NCBI GenBank assembly: GCA_003184365.1
Contig: NKYR01000023.1
Coordinates: 1-64,000, forward strand
Length of the DNA: 64,000 nucleotides
Reading direction: 5' to 3'
Source: Evernia prunastri
Lineage: Eukaryota > Ascomycota > Lecanoromycetes > Lecanorales > Parmeliaceae
Shown here: piece by piece, positions 23,756 through 36,446 of the stretch
How the letters are laid out: the number at the start of each line of letters is the position of its first letter
Position numbering within the stretch: position 1 is the first letter of the stretch
Notes under the pieces: model-generated
What the model saw: only the letters and a program-made list of their open reading frames with translations
Databases searched by the model: none
What the model was told of the DNA's origin: nothing
Program-made: the position numbers and the translations under genes

Positions 23756-26319
23756 TCATTGCACCTGACTCACAATCTCACTAGCCTTGCTCAAGCTCTC
23801 CACCATTTGGAGGCACTCCTTCCTCCTCCTGATCGTGTAGTCGCTCTCCTTCAACAGGTCATCGAGCTCGTTGGTGCGGTACATGTTCTCTAGCAGCTCC
23901 CGTTGCATATCTTCCTTGGTATGTCTGACCTACTGTTAGTGGCTAGGAACTCACGGAATAAGAGATTTAAGAAAACTCACTGTACAAGTTTCAACATGAT
24001 GGCTTTAGGCACCATATCGATCATAGTCCGTCGCGTAATATTGAAGTAGGAGTTGATGAGCAATTCTAAGGCCCTGGTCAGCGTAGGCTAGCACCTCGCA
24101 TATTCTGTACTTACTGATGACCTCGACCTCATTTGCCTCCTTTTCGGATAACGTCCCAGAGGCCTTTAATTGCGGCGGCGGTGAATCCATAGCAGCCATC
24201 TTCTTCTTGTTCTTAGGCGCGAAAAAACTGCCGAAAAAGCCTCCTTGATCGCTTTGCGGCAGATCGAGAGAGGGGCTTGCTGCTCGTGGTGGTACAGCAG
24301 GTGGGAGAGGTCTTCCAGTTTTGGGGTCGACCTGCGTGGGTTTGGAAGCATTGTGTCTTTCGTTGACGATAGCCATAGCCTGCGGGAGTTGGTTAGATAT
24401 GTCATTACGTAGCTGAGATGCGCAAGGAGTTGATCGAATACTAGACCGGGGAAAGTGACTTTGTGACCTCGGCTGAAAGGAGTGGGAAATGCGTGCTAGT
24501 CATGAGATTTCCCTTACCCTATGTCCGTTGAGGAAGTCAGGATGGCCAGTGTTTACATAGCATGCCTCCATGTTGACAAGGTCTCGGACGAGGTTGTTGG
24601 TTGGGTCGATGGCTTTCTTGAAGAACGATATGACGACGTTGTGGAACTTTTCTTTCAGCGCGGGATATCTCCGAAGTATAGGCTTTTGTAGTATGTTGGT
24701 GAGGATGCGGACAAGCTCATCATAAACCAGCGAAACGCACTTCAAACTTGGATCCTCCAATCGTTTAATTTGCTGCTTGACAATAAGTTCGAAAGCGGTA
24801 GTGCCGACAAAAAGAGCCGGTGAGGAACCCGAGGAATTGTACAGGATGGTTCGGATGTCGATGTCCTTGACTTGATCAAAGGGGTCTACAGCCTTGACTC
24901 CGTTTGAGTACAGCTCATGGAAGACGAAGCTTATCCTGGCACCCCCTGAAAGCTCGATACTTGATAGTTCCTGGTTGTTGCCGTCTAAAACGGTCCGGTA
25001 TTCGTTGCAAAACTCTGTGATCATCTGAAGGACAATGTTGGCGCTGTTTCCGAGCATTGAGTCGCCCAGCTGATTAAGTTCTGTTGTGTATTTCTGTAAT
25101 GTTGAAGATATGCGTGATTTGATATCTGGTAGGGTATTTTTGATGTGCATCATCAGGATCTGGGCAAGTCAGCAAACGCCTCGAAAACTTTCTGCAGGCT
25201 TACTAGGTTTAGTTTCCGCGCGAGGTATGGTGTCCCACAGTATGAAGCCTTATTTTTGTACGCTCTGTGGTTGTCGAAGAAGTTCTTCTCGTTATCGAGG
25301 GCGAAGGAGATTGTCTTATTGTTCGCAATATCCCTTTGCCCTCTATTCACCACAGGGACGTAACCAAGCCGCAAAGGTATGATCCTTCCAGCCAATATAT
25401 CCACGACATCTGTGCCCTCGTCCATCAGATCAACTTTCGTAAGCACACCAATCGTTCGTTGACCCTCCGGGTCCACTTCTCTTGCCAGCTTCAAGCCATC
25501 CGAGTTGGCCAAATCTGTGTTTGCAGCGGTGACGGCAAGGATGATAGCATTTGGTTTTTGTATCTGTTTCAAGACCATCTCTTTGATTTGCTTCTCAATG
25601 TCCCTTGGCTGATCACCAACCGGCACCTTTGTCAGGCCAGGTAAATCCACAAGGGTCAGGGTGAGGACATTCGGAGAGTATATTCGTAAATTAATCGGTG
25701 CAGGTGATATGCCTGCATTTCGACCCGTCTTTGAATCTGTCTCTTTAACGATCTCATCTCTAATCTTGTTGAAGTCAAAAAACTTCTGGCCTGGTATGTG
25801 CAGGAACTCGCCCCACTCGTCGACATTGGATTCTTTATCCGAGGTTTCCAGAGTACCGTTCACACCATTTGTTTGTGATGAAGCGGGAGGAGCTCTGTTG
25901 ATGAGTTGTAAAATGAGTGGTCGTCTCGTGACTATACCGGTCCCTCTTGGTAGGCTGCAATACCGGTATCAGCTCCCGCCGGTGACACCTCTCTTAGGGA
26001 ACTCACAAATCCCTGCCTACTATATTCTCCAGTACCGAACTCTTTCCACTAGATTGTGATCCGACCACGGCTATCTGGGGAAGGTCTATCGGATTCTGAA
26101 CCTGCACGGACAAGAACGATCAGCCTTTGCGTAGCGGACGTGAGCCTGCTATTCTCCCGTAAATTATCACATACTCCAACTGTTGTGAAGACATCCTGTA
26201 ACTTGTTGACTAGAGTAATGAGCTGAGGGTCATTGACATTGATCCTACGTACACCATCAGCTTAGGCCGCAACTTTCAAGAGCTCAGAGTGCTCACGAGT
26301 AGCCGGCGGGCGCGGCCAT
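23756..26319 (-). CDS. VPS1: Dynamin-like GTPase Vps1
   Basis: Dynamin-family GTPase acting in membrane scission in vacuolar/endosomal sorting and peroxisome division. The ATG at 26319 opens a tiny exon (MAAPAGYS), then an intron, then NDPQLITLVNKLQDVFTTVGV. The G domain shows P-loop GSQSSGKSS, switch LTLVDLPGLTKVPVGDQP and base-recognition TKVDLMDEG. The middle/stalk region contains MLGNSANIVLQMITEFCNEYR and FFKKAIDPTNNLVRDLVNMEACYV. A charged linker with QGGFFGSFFAPKNKKK precedes the GTPase effector domain (INSYFNITRRTMIDMVPKAIM) and the end ASEIVSQVQ. No PH domain or proline-rich tail is seen, which separates Vps1 from classical dynamins. At least seven introns with canonical sites. The upstream region carries a LINE-derived insertion whose 3' tail ends about 120 bp from the start codon. 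Confidence 0.93.
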
Positions 26320-26442
26320 GGTAACTAGAAATTTGTACGCAGTTGGTACTGGTTGTATGTTATCCTGAATATTTTCCACGTAATTGTAAATACGGTGGCT
26401 GTCTAGGGGAAGCGTGTCAGTCTGTGACGATATTTTCCGCCG

Positions 26443-27279
26443 CGACAGCTTGGAGATTGATTGATTGATTGATTATGTCATACTACCCTGAAGTTAGTCC
26501 CTTAGTGGGCCAACTATGCGAGATTACATAATCCATCTACCAGCCAATCCAGCCAATCATATTGCCCCACTAGCAAAAGTGAGGCTATACAAATCGGTGT
26601 GGATCCACTTGCTGCCTCATTGCATGCATCCTTGTGGGGGGGTACCCTACTACGCTGGGGCCCCCCACATCGTGGCCGCGTCCTGCTTGTTGATATCATG
26701 CCTCTACGAATCCTTCTTCTTGTTCTTCATCGAGGGCTCGAAATTGCCCAATGAGCCCAGTATTCCATATAAAATTCGCCGCCATGGAGGCGTAGCGAGG
26801 TGTTGTCAGCATATCTTCGTGAGTTATCACCCCCCCTTGCACCTTCCTCCTTTCCGCNTGTAGTATTCCCACTAACCAAATCCGTACCCCGATAGTCTAG
26901 GCGACACCACATCCATCACTGCCTTCACACCCAGCAGTGACTTCGGGCCTCAGTGCGAGTGAGGTAGACGTTTCGGTTCTTCCCTGCCCTCGCTACTTTC
27001 AGCAGTCTCAGAGCGGGCTCCGGATCCAAGGGTATCCTGTCGCGTTGATAGAACGATATCACTTCACTGGTAGATAAGACCAGCTTCGGGCCTGAGTACG
27101 AGTCAGGTAAACAACGCGTCGGGTGGTTTTCATATCCCAGTGTCCCTTGTAGGTGTCGCATTGGGACGAGCCCAAAACAACATGAGATCTCTTGGCTCTG
27201 ATGACTACCTTAGTAGCACCAGGTTCGTAGCCGGCAGCACGTACAGCTGGATCTCGTCGCCGGCCGACAGCTTGGAGAT
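26443..27279 (-). mobile_element. LINE-derived retroelement copy A with 15-bp TSD
   Basis: The exact 15-bp repeat cgacagcttggagat lies at 26443-26457 and 27265-27279. Between them, on the minus strand, the insert begins gccggcgacgagatcc and ends in a tgac/ataatcaatcaatcaatc tail. Target duplication plus a 3' short-repeat tail is the signature of target-primed reverse transcription. The 3' half matches the second copy at 62.8-63.2 kb almost perfectly and the 5' half about 85-90 percent. The N at 26858 interrupts the element: copy B has about 570 bp more here, including the Cys/His knuckle, so copy A is incompletely assembled. It lies between GID7 and VPS1, in the same orientation as VPS1. Confidence 0.85.
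26858..26858. other. Single-N assembly gap inside LINE copy A
   Basis: Comparison with copy B shows that the sequence jumps from the position equivalent to about 62250 to about 62820. Roughly 570 bp are therefore missing at this N. Confidence 0.75.
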
Positions 27280-27651
27280 GTTGATAGGGCGGACCCTTGT
27301 CACTTGCGCTTGGCCTAAAACGTTCTTCGGGCTTGGCAGGGCCACACTCCTTGCTCGCCCCTCGGCAGTGAATTGACTACGACAACGAACATGTCTCTGC
27401 TTTCAAGACTGGTCATCATACACTTTAACATATATAGTCTGGTCGAGACCTAATGCTGCCCTCTCTGTCCAGAATGTTATGATTCTCGCCCCGTTTACCC
27501 ATAATGCTTGAGCGGCGTGTACTCATGCACACCCATGCCATCGAATCAGACGACCTTCCTTCGCCAGGTAAATGCCACGCCGTGCTTTGCTATGCAAAAT
27601 GATGCTGCAAGAAAATAATATCGCTTTATCCATTCCAGACTCGCAAAGGGT

Positions 27652-30278
27652 TCAGAGATAACGGCTACCACGGTGAGATGAGTGGGCGCTGGATTTTCGT
27701 CTCGCGAGGCTCGGCGCTGTTTCCTTTGACCATCTGTCCACCTTGTTAGACTAATTCGACGAGATTGAGGAGGGTAGTGAAATATCGCTTACATCCTGAC
27801 AATCATATCATCGCCCGCAGACGCGAACATGGAGGGATCGGCCGGATTCCATGTCACGGCGTTCACACAACCTCTGGTATGACCTTCTAGAGTCTCAATC
27901 AAAGTGCCGTTTTCCTTGTGCCATATGTAAATTTTCGAATCTAATTGTGAAGTTAGTATAACGCAAAAGAGTCCCTCCAGAGATGCATATACCTTCACTA
28001 CCGCTAATGATGAGATTCTCGTCGGCGCCACCAAATGAACTTCGTATCACAAAGGTCACTTGCTTCTGGCCGAGAAATCTTCGAACAATTTCCGCGGTCT
28101 CGATGTCAATCAGTTGAACTTCGTTATCAGCCAAGTTGACCAGCATATATCTTGAATCTCGACTGATGCTAAGGCAAGTCATCTTCGTCCTCAGTCGGAT
28201 GCTGTACTCCTCTTCCCGTGTCACAAAATTATAGACAAAGATCTGGCTTTCGGAAGATATTGTGACCATTCGTTGGCCATCAGAAGATATTGCACAGTCC
28301 TGTACTCTGTAGTCAATAGTCCAACCGTATAAAAGAAGCCCGTCCAAATTCCAGAGGCAAAGCTGGGATTGTTTGTCGAGTGACCCGGTAAGGAATGTCT
28401 CTCCATCTGGAGCCCAGCATGCCGTAGATACCGGCTGATTGTGATGATCGATCTGTAAGAGACACGATCCCGTCTGTCGCAGAAGAATCAGCAGAATTCC
28501 CGAGGTAATCATGCACAGGAGGTTGTACACTTGCGTCCCATACTCGGGCCTTATTGTCTTGCGAGCATGTGATTAGCCGCGAGTCATCTGGACTCCACGC
28601 AATGTAAACGACAGAACCGTTGTGCTCTCGAAGAGTATGTCGAACTTTGAAGGTACTTGTATCATAAATTATGGTCACACCGTCTTTACCGCTCGCGGCC
28701 AGTCTTTTGCCATTGTGGGAGAATTCCACAAAATACACTTCTCCCTCACTTTGATTCAATTCATAAGCGATCTGAAGCGGGAACTGTGTCCGATCACACA
28801 TATGATCGGTGAATAGAGATGGCGAGGTTGAGGGATTGTGATACAGACACTTTGCTATTTGGCTTTGTTTTATTTGGTCAAATAGCACAGCTAGCCGATG
28901 ATCGGGTATCATGACTGATGGCGAGATTGACCCTGCAGTATCCCGTTAGCCTATGACTGTTACTGATAGCCCGCGAACCGTACTTGAAAGTTCTTGGAGC
29001 AGGGTCTGGCGTGAGTTGCCAAGAGCACCATCCCAGTGAGCTTGTCTCATCATATCTTCAACGGTGGGGCAGACCATCAAACTATATGGTCAGTTACAGT
29101 ATCTGCAGACGGGATCCGGGTGAAGTCGAAATAATGGGGTTCAAAGCTTACCTCGAAAGATGATCGAGCCTGCCAACGTCTTGCCGGAGAGGTTGCAACT
29201 CGTGCCTCAAAACCATTATTGCAGTAGTCGTTTCCGCCTTCTCCAAGAGCTCCAAATACTTCTGTTCACGTATGCTGAACCTCATACTATCCGGGTCTGC
29301 GTTCACGGCAAGTTTCAGACCTCCAAACTGGTGTGAGTGCCCATTGTTTATGCTGACCCCCCCACCATCTGCTTCGGAATCCACACCAAATAATGACGAC
29401 TCGGCTTCTGGCCATTGTCCTTGTAGTATTGCGTTCCGGAAATTTGCTACTGCAGGACTTTCCACTTCGTATCCACTCTCTTGACTAAGCCTATTTGCAG
29501 CACTGTGATATCCCAGATCCTCCAGCCCTTGTATCAACAGCCGCGTGACCTCTTCTCTGTCATGTCCGTAGAAGTTTGAGCTTGTCGGTCTTGCTATCGA
29601 CGTTGAGAAGCCGTTCTGATGTGAAGAGGAGTGGCCGTTGGTAGGGGAGGAGTGTCCATTGGTTGAGTTGGAGATGCCATTCTTTTGGGCGGTAGGAGAT
29701 GAACCGTTGGCCTGATATTGCGGACCATTCGAACTTGTAGAGTCGGGGTCAAGACGCATGGCTTTGTTCATAAATCGTCGGCGCTTCGGCACTGGCGGTC
29801 TTTCCCGCGCAGGCCGTAAATCACCGTGCTGCGGATCGTTTCCTGTTCCCCGCCTACGCTCGCTGGTGAATGAAGGATGGAGCTCCGATGAAGAGTGTGA
29901 GTCTTCGCTTTGTGTTGAAGGACTTCGTCGCCGCCGTCGAGGATTAGGTCCGGAGCTCGTTATCTGAGGATTCACGGATGTTACCGTTGGGGATTGCCTC
30001 GTCGGTCGTAATATGTGTTCTGGATCTCGTTGTATATAGCTGTTTAAATGGCTGGCGGTGGTTTCTTGGGCTGAGAGCTCAGTGAACGGGGAGGGTTCTG
30101 GGGGAATCGAGGCGGCTGGGTGGTCGGGAGCGATTGGGGCTTGGTGGATATGGGGGGCTTCGTCAGCCAGGACGACTAAAGCGGAAATACCGCTGATGTT
30201 GACTGAGGCTCCGAATCTAGAGCTCCCAGTAGTATTGTAAACGAGAATTGCCTCAAGATGACTGAATTGTTCTTGCAA
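27652..30278 (-). CDS. GID7: GID/CTLH E3 ligase subunit Gid7 (WDR26 orthologue)
   Basis: Scaffold of the GID/CTLH ubiquitin ligase that degrades gluconeogenic enzymes in yeast. The disordered Ser/Asn-rich N-terminus is followed by LisH/CTLH signals (EEVTRLLIQGLEDLGYHSAA, then ESPAVANFRNAILQGQWPEA). Next come CLYHNPSTSPSLFTDHMC and WD40 blades such as YIAWSPDDSRLITCSQDN, STACWAPDGETFLTGSLDK and AVTWNPADPSMFASAGDD. The last exon restores the WD end (VRIWSKETAP) and stops at 27652. Introns with good sites occur, among others, after RLDHLS, after WDAS and after ISGSE. The start is not resolved: the first frame opens without an ATG before residue MNKAMRLDP, so an upstream exon probably joins between about 30180 and 30300. 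The nominal start given here is only the edge of the open frame. Confidence 0.88.
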
Positions 30279-31337
30279 TTTCCTTGTGACTGTATTTCCA
30301 GAAGCCCACGCTCTTTTTTAGCAAGGCAGCTTCTTTAAACTTCTTTTGAAATTGCAGGCGTAGACCAAAGGCTTGACTGTCTGCAGAGGATTGTCGAGAA
30401 GCTTTGAGAAGGTAGGCAGGGAGGCCTGCTTCCTGATAACCCCAACAATGAGGTGCCGCTCGGACACAAGCAGATGGATGGAGACTGGCAAGCCTTGGAA
30501 ATTGTTCCACGTGGGCAGGCTGGTTGAAACAAAGCAGCTCAGCCCCTATTTCATGCGTGGAAAGGTAGGAATGCTGTAGAATAGGATTTTGAGGTATGTA
30601 GAGAGTGGTGGTGGTGGTGGTCAATGTCAATTATTAGGTATGAGTACACTGGTACAGATCTGGATGAAGCCTAAAACCGCCGCCGGTTATGCCGACCAAG
30701 CATTTCGCCGAACATCCGCCAATTAGATGAGAGTCCAGTACGTCAGTAGTCAGGTCTCGATGATATTAAACGTCAGAAGTTCACTTTGGATGATCCCTTT
30801 ACGGTCAACACATGATATGATGGTAAAGTATGCCTAAGTAATCGGGGAACAGAGCGAGTCGATATTCTAATTCAATCATGTATGGTCTACTTGCCCTTCT
30901 TTATGGCTAATCTAAAAGTGTTGAGAATTCATTATGATTATGCAACTTATATATACTCTCTATAGCACCGAGCCAGTCGAATGCGCCCTTGCTCATCTTT
31001 GGGACAATATCTGGTACTGACAAAGAAGTTGGTAGCCACTGGCTTCGACATACTGTACGGTATGTCATATTACGGTGTAGTATGTCCTCGATCTGCTGAC
31101 CACGTTCGTGGAACTTGGCAAACAAAGCGCTGCAAGGAAGCACCGTTTTGAACTCGGTGCTGCAACCAGTCCTGCACTTCAGTACTTTGGGAACCTTAAA
31201 CTAGCATAGAGAGCTAATAAGCGTGAGAAACATGGGAAGCCTGGTATCGAGGTCTCGTAGAGGATGAAGTGGGGCTGGCGCTTGGAGTCTTTGGTAGCAA
31301 GAGTCCCTGTTTACGGGCGTCCATAAAACCCTTCTAG
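30279..31337. other. GID7 upstream region, no further gene
   Basis: Should contain the missing first exon or the promoter of GID7 (about 30280-30700). Nothing else is supported up to the convergent end of the HAD gene. Confidence 0.35.
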
Positions 31338-32316
31338 CTATTTGCCAAATTCTCTCTCGGCGGCAGCAGCCATCTCTCCCATGTTATCAAACCTCCATGT
31401 GAAATCCACTCTTCCTTCAACGGCCTCGAGTTCCTTATCTCCTTCACCTCTCGATATCCACTGTGTCATAGTCATGTCAGCCTTTGGCTTCATACGTCGA
31501 TTCTTGAGTCTGGAAGCATTTTACGAGTAGCAAGACATATCTCCACTCCTCAACAATGTCTGACGACTCGAACGAAGGTATGAAGAGGAAGAATTGCTCC
31601 AAAGTCAAAAGGGCTACTTACAGCACTGGTCATCCCCACCTTCATCGCAGGCACATGATCCGACTTCAACCCATGCGCTGTCATCAGGATTTGCTCCATC
31701 TGAACACCCAGCTCATCTCGAGCGTGCGTGATCAGGTACTGAAAGTTCTTCAAGTCAGGTTTATATGATCCAATCTCCTCGGCCACATAAACGGCGTTGA
31801 ACTCTATACCGGCCAAGGCGTTCTTCAAGACCTGTGCAAAGCTCTTTTTGTCCACGTTGGAAAGGATGACCAGCTTGTAGTGTTTCTTGAGCTGCTTCAA
31901 CGCCTCTATTGTATCTGGGAAGATGGGCCATTTGCCTACCGAAGCGCCAAACGCATCGGCTTCGGAATTTGCAGGAGCTGGAAGATCCAAGGCCTCGGCA
32001 AGCCCGACGTAAGCTTCTGACAGGAGAGAGGAGTATTTGAGGTCGGGCTTAGAGGCGCAGATCGAAACCTCGATCTCGTCGAAGCGTTTGAGGAGTGAGA
32101 CACGATCATCTTTGAGCGGGTGCGATGCTGGTAAGCGGCCGAGTAGAGGGTCCAATTCGCTGTAGATTCCAGCTGTTCATAGCTATGGGTTAGTTGTTGA
32201 CTTTCCTATACTGTGGGCCCGCACTCACATTTCCAATCGACCAATGTGCCAAAGCAGTCAAAGGCGAGCAGTTTGAAGTCGGTCAGACTCTTAGGGTCTG
32301 TCGAGCGAACCTTCAT
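31338..32316 (-). CDS. Haloacid dehalogenase-type hydrolase
   Basis: HAD-superfamily protein resembling type II 2-haloacid dehalogenases. ATG at 32316 (MKVRSTDPKSLTDFK) leads to motif I LLAFDCFGTLVDW, whose Asp is the nucleophile. An intron follows (GTGAGT to CAG), then SGIYSELDPLLGRLP and the helical cap region. Motif II is LVILSNVDK, the motif III lysine sits in IGSYKPDLKNF, and the motif IV region is AHGLKSDHVPAMKVGM. A last intron is followed by WISRGEGDKELEAVEGRVDF and the end AAAEREFGK, stop at 31338. About 270 residues, typical for the family. Natural substrate unknown; many fungal members are probably phosphatases or general dehalogenases. It is divergently transcribed from VMA1. Confidence 0.85.
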
Positions 32317-33003
32317 CTTCAAATCACGCGTGATTTTCCAATGGGGTAGTTTGGTTTGAAGTGTCGAGCTTGCTGATTGACTGGCGGACAGGGCAATGTC
32401 TCTCAAGGGGGATGCGTCGTATCTTTTATAATCATAAATTCAATCGGTAAGTAAAATCGGGACATTATTGTCAGCTGGGGCTCTTGTAAAGTGCTGGATA
32501 ATTGCACCATTCGTAGGTAACGAGTAGGTAGACAATATTGTCGCCAAACTCGCCAATGCAGGTGGGGTCGAGCGTTCAGGGATCCAGATGAGGGGCGGAC
32601 CTGCATCTACGGTTGCCTACAAAACGCATGAAGCAAGCCTAAACTCTAGGTAGCGAGATTTTGCTTTTGGCGTATCGATGATGCTGAGATGCTTGAAACC
32701 AGCCCAAAACCCGCACCTCCCACACTAAGCTAGGGTACCAAAGCTCTATTAATTAGCAAATCAGCCTGCGATTGCATGCTCGGTCTTCGACCTCGATTGA
32801 AAGTTCGTAATTCACTCTGGGACCTTGTCAACAAGCATTCTCTAGACTTACATTCATCTTCTCCACCATCTTGGGAGCAGCCGGTCGAGGAAGGAGCCGA
32901 CGGCCTGCAATCTTTACTTTTTCCCCCCTCCTTGTCCAATTCACCAAATTCAGAGCAGGAGTCTCACCACAATCGTTCGTCTGAAAGCTCTGACTCCTCG
33001 ACA
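32317..33003. promoter_or_regulatory. Shared upstream region of HAD gene and VMA1
   Basis: 687 bp separate the two divergent start codons, so both promoters lie here. No specific binding site can be assigned with confidence. Confidence 0.45.
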
Positions 33004-35237
33004 ATGGCCCCTGTAAGCTCCACGACTTGCATTCCCCCCTGCCTGCGGCCTAGCTAATTGGGCAAACGGCAGTCAAAGAAAGAATCGAAGAGATCACGGC
33101 AGGAGGCTGGTGAAGAGCAGTATGGTACGTTGCAATGGAGCCGGGTACTGGACATATAAGAGCTGGACCTTGCTAATTATAGACTTGCGCAGGTTCTATC
33201 TTCTCCGTCTCGGGGTGCGTGGCTACAAGAAAAAGCAATGAGAATATGCTCTGATATAGATAGGCCTGTTATTGTCGCGGAAAACATGATTGGCTGCGCT
33301 ATGTACGAGCTGGTATGTGGATGCCCAGCGTTGAGAATAAGTTCAGTGGGTCTTACGTCCCCTCAAGGTCCGTGTCGGTCACGACAGCCTAGTTGGAGAG
33401 GTCATTCGAATCGAAGCCGATAAAGCAACAGTACAGGTGTACGAGGAAACTGGTAAGGCGTAACATGTTTTCTGGGGCTAGGATCGCAGGCTGATTTGCT
33501 GATTCTGTAGCCGGGGTGACCGTGGGAGATCCAGTCGTGCGAACGGGCAAGCCTCTCTCTGTCGAGCTAGGCCCAGGATTGATGGAGACTATATACGACG
33601 GGATTCAACGTCCTCTCAAACAGATCTCCACCGTCTCCGATTCCATTTACATACCTCGTGGCATCGCCGTACCTTCCCTGAGCAGGGAAACCAAGTGGGA
33701 CTTTACACCAGGAGATAAAAAGGTCGGCGATCATATCACTGGGGGTGATATTTTTGGCAGCGTCTACGAAAACAGTCTTCTGGATGACCACAAAATCTTA
33801 TTGCCTCCGCGCGCGAGGGGTACCATCACTCACATTGCCGAGAAGGGAAGCTATACCGTGGATGAGAAGGTTCTTGAGTTGGAATTTGATGGGAAGAAGT
33901 CTGACTACACCATGATGCACACATGGCCCGTTCGAGTACCCAGACCTGTTAGCGAGAAGCTCCCATCCGATTCGCCTTTCATCGTCGGACAGCGCGTGCT
34001 AGACGCACTTTTTCCCAGTGTTCAAGGAGGGACGGTCTGCATTCCTGGGGCCTTTGGCTGCGGGAAGACTGTCATCAGCCAGTCGGTGTCAAAGTTCTCC
34101 AATAGCGATATCATCATCTACGTCGGGTGCGGAGAACGAGGAAACGAGATGGCAGAGGTGCTGATGGATTTCCCCGAAGTATGCTCCTTGCATCGCCGTC
34201 AAGACATTAATGCTAACATGCTGCCTCAGCTCTCTATAGACATCAACGGACGCAAGGAACCAATCATGAAACGCACATCGCTCATTGCCAACACGTCTAA
34301 CATGCCCGTTGCTGCTCGAGAAGCCTCCATTTACACCGGTATTACCGTCGCAGAGTATTTCCGTGATCAAGGCAAAAATGTGGCCATGATGGCCGACTCA
34401 ACTTCCCGATGGGCAGAGGCGCTCCGTGAGATTTCAGGACGTCTCGGAGAGATGCCGGCAGATCAGGGTTTCCCTGCATACCTCGGTGCCAAGCTGGCCT
34501 CTTTCTACGAGCGAGCTGGTCAAGTCTACGCTCTTGGTAGCCCGGAACGAAAGGGTAGCGTAAGTATTGTCGGCGCTGTCAGTCCTCCTGGCGGTGATTT
34601 CTCGGATCCTGTCACAAGCAGTACGCTCGGTATCGTGCAAGTCTTTTGGGGTCTCGACAAGAAGCTAGCCCAACGAAAGCATTTCCCATCCATCAATACC
34701 TCTCAATCATACAGCAAGTACACCACCATTCTCGACAAATATTACGAGAAAGACCATGCCGAATTTCCCAAGCTGAGAGATCGCATCCGAGAGCTCCTCT
34801 CCAGTTCCGAAGATCTGGACCAAGTCGTGCAACTGGTCGGCAAATCTGCATTGGGTGACCCAGATAAGATTACCCTAGATGTTGCTAGTCTTCTCAAGGA
34901 TGACTTCCTTCAACAAAACGGATACAGTGACTACGATCAATTCTGCCCAATGTGGAAGACGGAGTACATGATGAAGGCATTTATGGGCTTTCATGACGAG
35001 AGTCAGAAGGCAGTTGCACAGGGTCACAGCTGGAACAAAGTTAGGGAATGTACGAGCAGCATTCAAAATGACTTGAGGAATATGAAGTTTGAGGTGCCAT
35101 CAGAGGGCGAAGAGAAGATCTCGAAGAAGGTAAAGGAGCCTTATTTCTTCTCTTTCGTTTGAAGACTGACGGTTGCACAGTACGACGAGTTGCTTCAAAA
35201 TATGACTGAGAAGTTTGCTTCAGTCACAGATGAGTAA
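33004..35237 (+). CDS. VMA1: Vacuolar H+-ATPase catalytic subunit A
   Basis: Catalytic A subunit of the V1 sector, hydrolysing ATP to drive proton pumping into vacuoles. The first coding exon is only 9 nt (ATG GCC CCT, 33004-33012). Five introns follow in the first 510 bp and join to APSKKESKRSRQEAGEEQYG, then SVSGPVIVAENMIGCAMYEL and VRVGHDSLVGEVIRIEADK. The large exon from 33512 contains Walker A GAFGCGKTVISQS, IYVGCGERGNEMAEVL, MMADSTSRWAEALREISGRL and GAVSPPGGDFSDPVT. A final intron (35131-35180) leads to YDELLQNMTEKFASVTDE, stop at 35237. The length of about 617 residues matches the family. No intein interrupts the P-loop region, unlike yeast VMA1. Confidence 0.96.
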
Positions 35238-36446
35238 GCACTACTTGGGATGACTGCTCAATCCGTGGGCTCAGGTAGGTCGAGACATGAGATTGTGCCT
35301 GATACAGCAGCCGCCCTTTGGATCTGCCCGATTCAAGACAGAGTACGCTGCCCTCCGTCGGCTTGTGGAATAAGAGAAAGCTATCGACAAATCCATGCGT
35401 TGTAATATATTTGCTCCAGGCTTAGCCGAAAATTTCACATCGCTTCGATTGACTAGGATAACGTGAGGTTGGGTTCTTTCCAATGGAGTTTGTCCCTGTC
35501 ATGCAATCCAGTTCAAGATCTGTACATCTACCAGAGCAGATATCGGCCTCAATGTTTCTAAACTATTGCATCCAATTAAGCCAAGTATTTCTTAACCTCT
35601 TGACTCAAAGCAGGTACCAACGATTTTTTACATGCAGAAACAATGCGATTCGTTCAGTATGCCTTTATGGCCATCCGCTTTCAATTTCATCGCTGCTGCC
35701 TCAGAGATGCTGAGTCTGGACGCGGTACTGTTCTGGTAGGAGACCAAGATATGTGTCGACGCTAAGATATGGCAGAGCTCCGCTAGGGATACGGCCCCTT
35801 TCATTTGCCTGGACAGCCGCCCAATCTTACTGCGGATTCCGAGGCTAAGACAGGTATAAGGTATGTGGTGAAGGCTGAAAAGGCACCTTTTGTGCTCTCA
35901 TGACTGATTATAAGCGAAGTATCCTTAAGCAGATGCTAATGCAGACTTGAGAATGCTGTTGGACAGTGTCTAACCGCATGTTTTCTATATATCGGTCTAT
36001 GATAGTAATCATACATGCTGGCACAGATGTCGGAGCCAAGACGGTGCCTGACGTAGCAAGAGCAGTCCGTGGTAGCAGAGGCATGAGAGTGGGCAGGCTT
36101 TGAAGTGAGCCAATTGGACATTCTGCCTTGAGGCTTGGCGTGAAATCCTTTGAGGCGGCAAACTTTTGTGGGAAAGGGCATAACATCGGAGTTCTGATGC
36201 CGGACCGAAGATGAGACCAGGCAGGCAACTGATATCCCCTCGCTCCCAACGCGCTTATTGATTGGTCTTCCTTAGCTAATAAACTCGACACACTATGCCA
36301 AGCCGCCCAGTTTTTCTACAACAACCTCGAATCCTCGTACCACTTGACACCTTCCATTAACTTCTATCAGACCCAAGCACTCACAATCCCTCCATCAAGG
36401 TATTGCGCCAAAAAAAATCTCCAAAATTCCGACATCTTTACCCATC
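35238..36446. other. Intergenic, no gene
   Basis: No supported coding sequence; a minus-strand frame of 127 codons at 35908-36291 has no recognisable features. Confidence 0.5.

Noticed and set aside
33500..34200. Possible intein in VMA1 as in budding yeast.
   Set aside because: The P-loop region reads GAFGCGKTVISQS through GERGNEMAEVL without interruption.
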